Notes under the pieces: model-generated
What the model saw: the letters and a program-made list of their open reading frames with translations, nothing else
Told to the model about the DNA's origin: nothing
Databases searched by the model: none
Made by a program: the position numbers and the translations under genes
Assembly: GCA_937901395.1 (NCBI GenBank)
Contig: CALCDB010000119.1
Location: 1-6,986, forward strand
From: an uncultured Verrucomicrobiota bacterium
GTDB taxonomy: Bacteria > Verrucomicrobiota > Kiritimatiellia > RFP12 > UBA1067
Direction of reading: 5' to 3'
DNA length: 6,986 nt
In this document: positions 6,447-6,986 of the stretch, piece by piece
How the letters are laid out: the number at the start of each line of letters is the position of its first letter
How positions within the stretch are numbered: position 1 is the first letter of the stretch

Positions 6447-6985
6447 GGCGAAACGGTCGCATTCGCATGTTCACGCAAATATCTCTTCCGAACTCGGAGA
6501 TAAACCCACCCCGAAATCGGAACCGTTAAGATATACAAAAACCCAACAACCCCCAATGTCAACCAGAAATTCGCAGCCATGAACGCAATCAACAGCAACA
6601 AGGCCGCCAATGTAAACGGGAGCCATTTCCGCTGAATATGCACGGCCTTGAGCGAAATGGTCGGAAGCCGTGATGCCATCAAACACCCGATGAACAACAA
6701 CATGAAGATTCCGAGATACGGACTTGGGCTCCACTTCAGATCAAGCGCAATGGAAATCATGGCCGGCGTCAGGACCATCCAACAGCCGCCTGGCGCCGGA
6801 ACCCCGGTGAAGAAATGCTTCCAATATGGCGCCGTTTCCTGCTCAAGCATCGTATTGAACCTCGCCAACCGGAAACAATCGCACATCGCATAGAAAAGCG
6901 CACAGCCAAGAACAATTCGGATGAGCGCCGGATTGACCGGAACGCCATCTGCCATGTGGAGCGGCCCGCCCGTAAACCAGAAATA
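6443..6985 (-). CDS. pssA: CDP-diacylglycerol--serine O-phosphatidyltransferase-like protein, C-terminal part
   Basis: Integral membrane CDP-alcohol phosphatidyltransferase family; the PssA type makes phosphatidylserine from CDP-diacylglycerol and serine. 180 residues are visible, and the reading frame stays open to the right edge, so the N-terminus with the catalytic DGxxAR...GxxxDxxxD motif is outside the window. The visible part has CDCFRLARFN (35-44 of the visible part), FTGVPAPGG (59-67) and MASRLPTISLKA (103-114), which are typical of the bacterial type II PssA subgroup rather than PgsA. Hydrophobic segments lie at about 20-35, 69-82, 90-106, 122-139 and 142-162, with a basic tail (RVRKRYLREH). 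The ATG at 6955 is internal to this domain and is not taken as the start. It ends 74 nt before secDF, whose promoter overlaps its stop codon. The exact substrate cannot be proved without the catalytic motif. Confidence 0.82.
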   Translation of the reverse strand, partial: YFWFTGGPLHMADGVPVNPALIRIVLGCALFYAMCDCFRLARFNTMLEQETAPYWKHFFTGVPAPGGCWMVLTPAMISIALDLKWSPSPYLGIFMLLFIGCLMASRLPTISLKAVHIQRKWLPFTLAALLLLIAFMAANFWLTLGVVGFLYILTVPISGWVYLRVRKRYLREHANATVSP

Positions 6986-6986
6986 C

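Noticed and set aside
6443..6955. Treating the ATG at 6955 as the start of the pssA-like gene
   Set aside because: The frame stays open to the window edge with hydrophobic sequence before it, and the conserved catalytic motif of the family must lie upstream, so the gene is cut by the window edge.
1..6986. Mobile elements, CRISPR arrays, tRNA/rRNA genes, toxin-antitoxin pair involving mazG
   Set aside because: No repeats, integrase or transposase signatures, or RNA gene folds were seen. mazE and mazF are absent: this mazG stands with metabolic genes, so a toxin-antitoxin reading is not supported.

Overview
The window is a densely packed, single-strand stretch of bacterial chromosome. All seven genes lie on the minus strand, so the reading order is right to left: the C-terminal part of a phosphatidylserine synthase (pssA-like), a fused SecDF translocase subunit, lumazine synthase (ribH), a pyrophosphate-type 6-phosphofructokinase (pfp), a HAD-fold protein with an apparently dead active site, a MazG-family nucleotide pyrophosphohydrolase, and the N-terminal two thirds of IspH. 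I see no mobile elements, CRISPR arrays, tRNA or rRNA genes, and nothing phage-like. No stretch longer than about 140 bases lacks a gene.

Organism: a Gram-negative-type housekeeping bacterium. The fused SecDF and the short PPi-dependent phosphofructokinase, with base composition near balanced, would fit the Planctomycetota-Verrucomicrobiota group (for example a Verrucomicrobiota or Kiritimatiellota lineage). This is inference from gene architecture, not a phylogenetic result.

Layout: (1) 6443-6985, pssA-like gene, 5' end outside the window. (2) 6417-6446, an extended -10 sigma70-type promoter whose -35 overlaps the pssA stop codon and which drives secDF (3786-6368). (3) 3724-3765, a strong hairpin terminator closing secDF, followed at once by a near-consensus promoter (3691-3719). 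(4) A compact five-gene unit from that promoter: ribH (3187-3648), pfp (1923-3152), HAD-like gene (1230-1898), mazG (595-1227), ispH (1-598). Gaps in this unit shrink from 34 to 24 to 2 nt and end in a 4-nt stop/start overlap, so the last genes are probably translationally coupled.

Functionally the window covers envelope lipid and secretion functions (PssA, SecDF) and then a mixed metabolic operon: riboflavin synthesis, PPi-linked glycolysis, nucleotide housecleaning and the last step of the MEP isoprenoid pathway. The unusual points are a HAD-fold protein that has lost the nucleophilic aspartate and the acidic motif IV, and a MazG whose second domain lacks the helix that normally carries its metal-binding glutamates. 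No evidence for a wholly new multi-gene system was found; the pseudo-HAD protein inside a conserved-looking metabolic operon is the best candidate for something undescribed.
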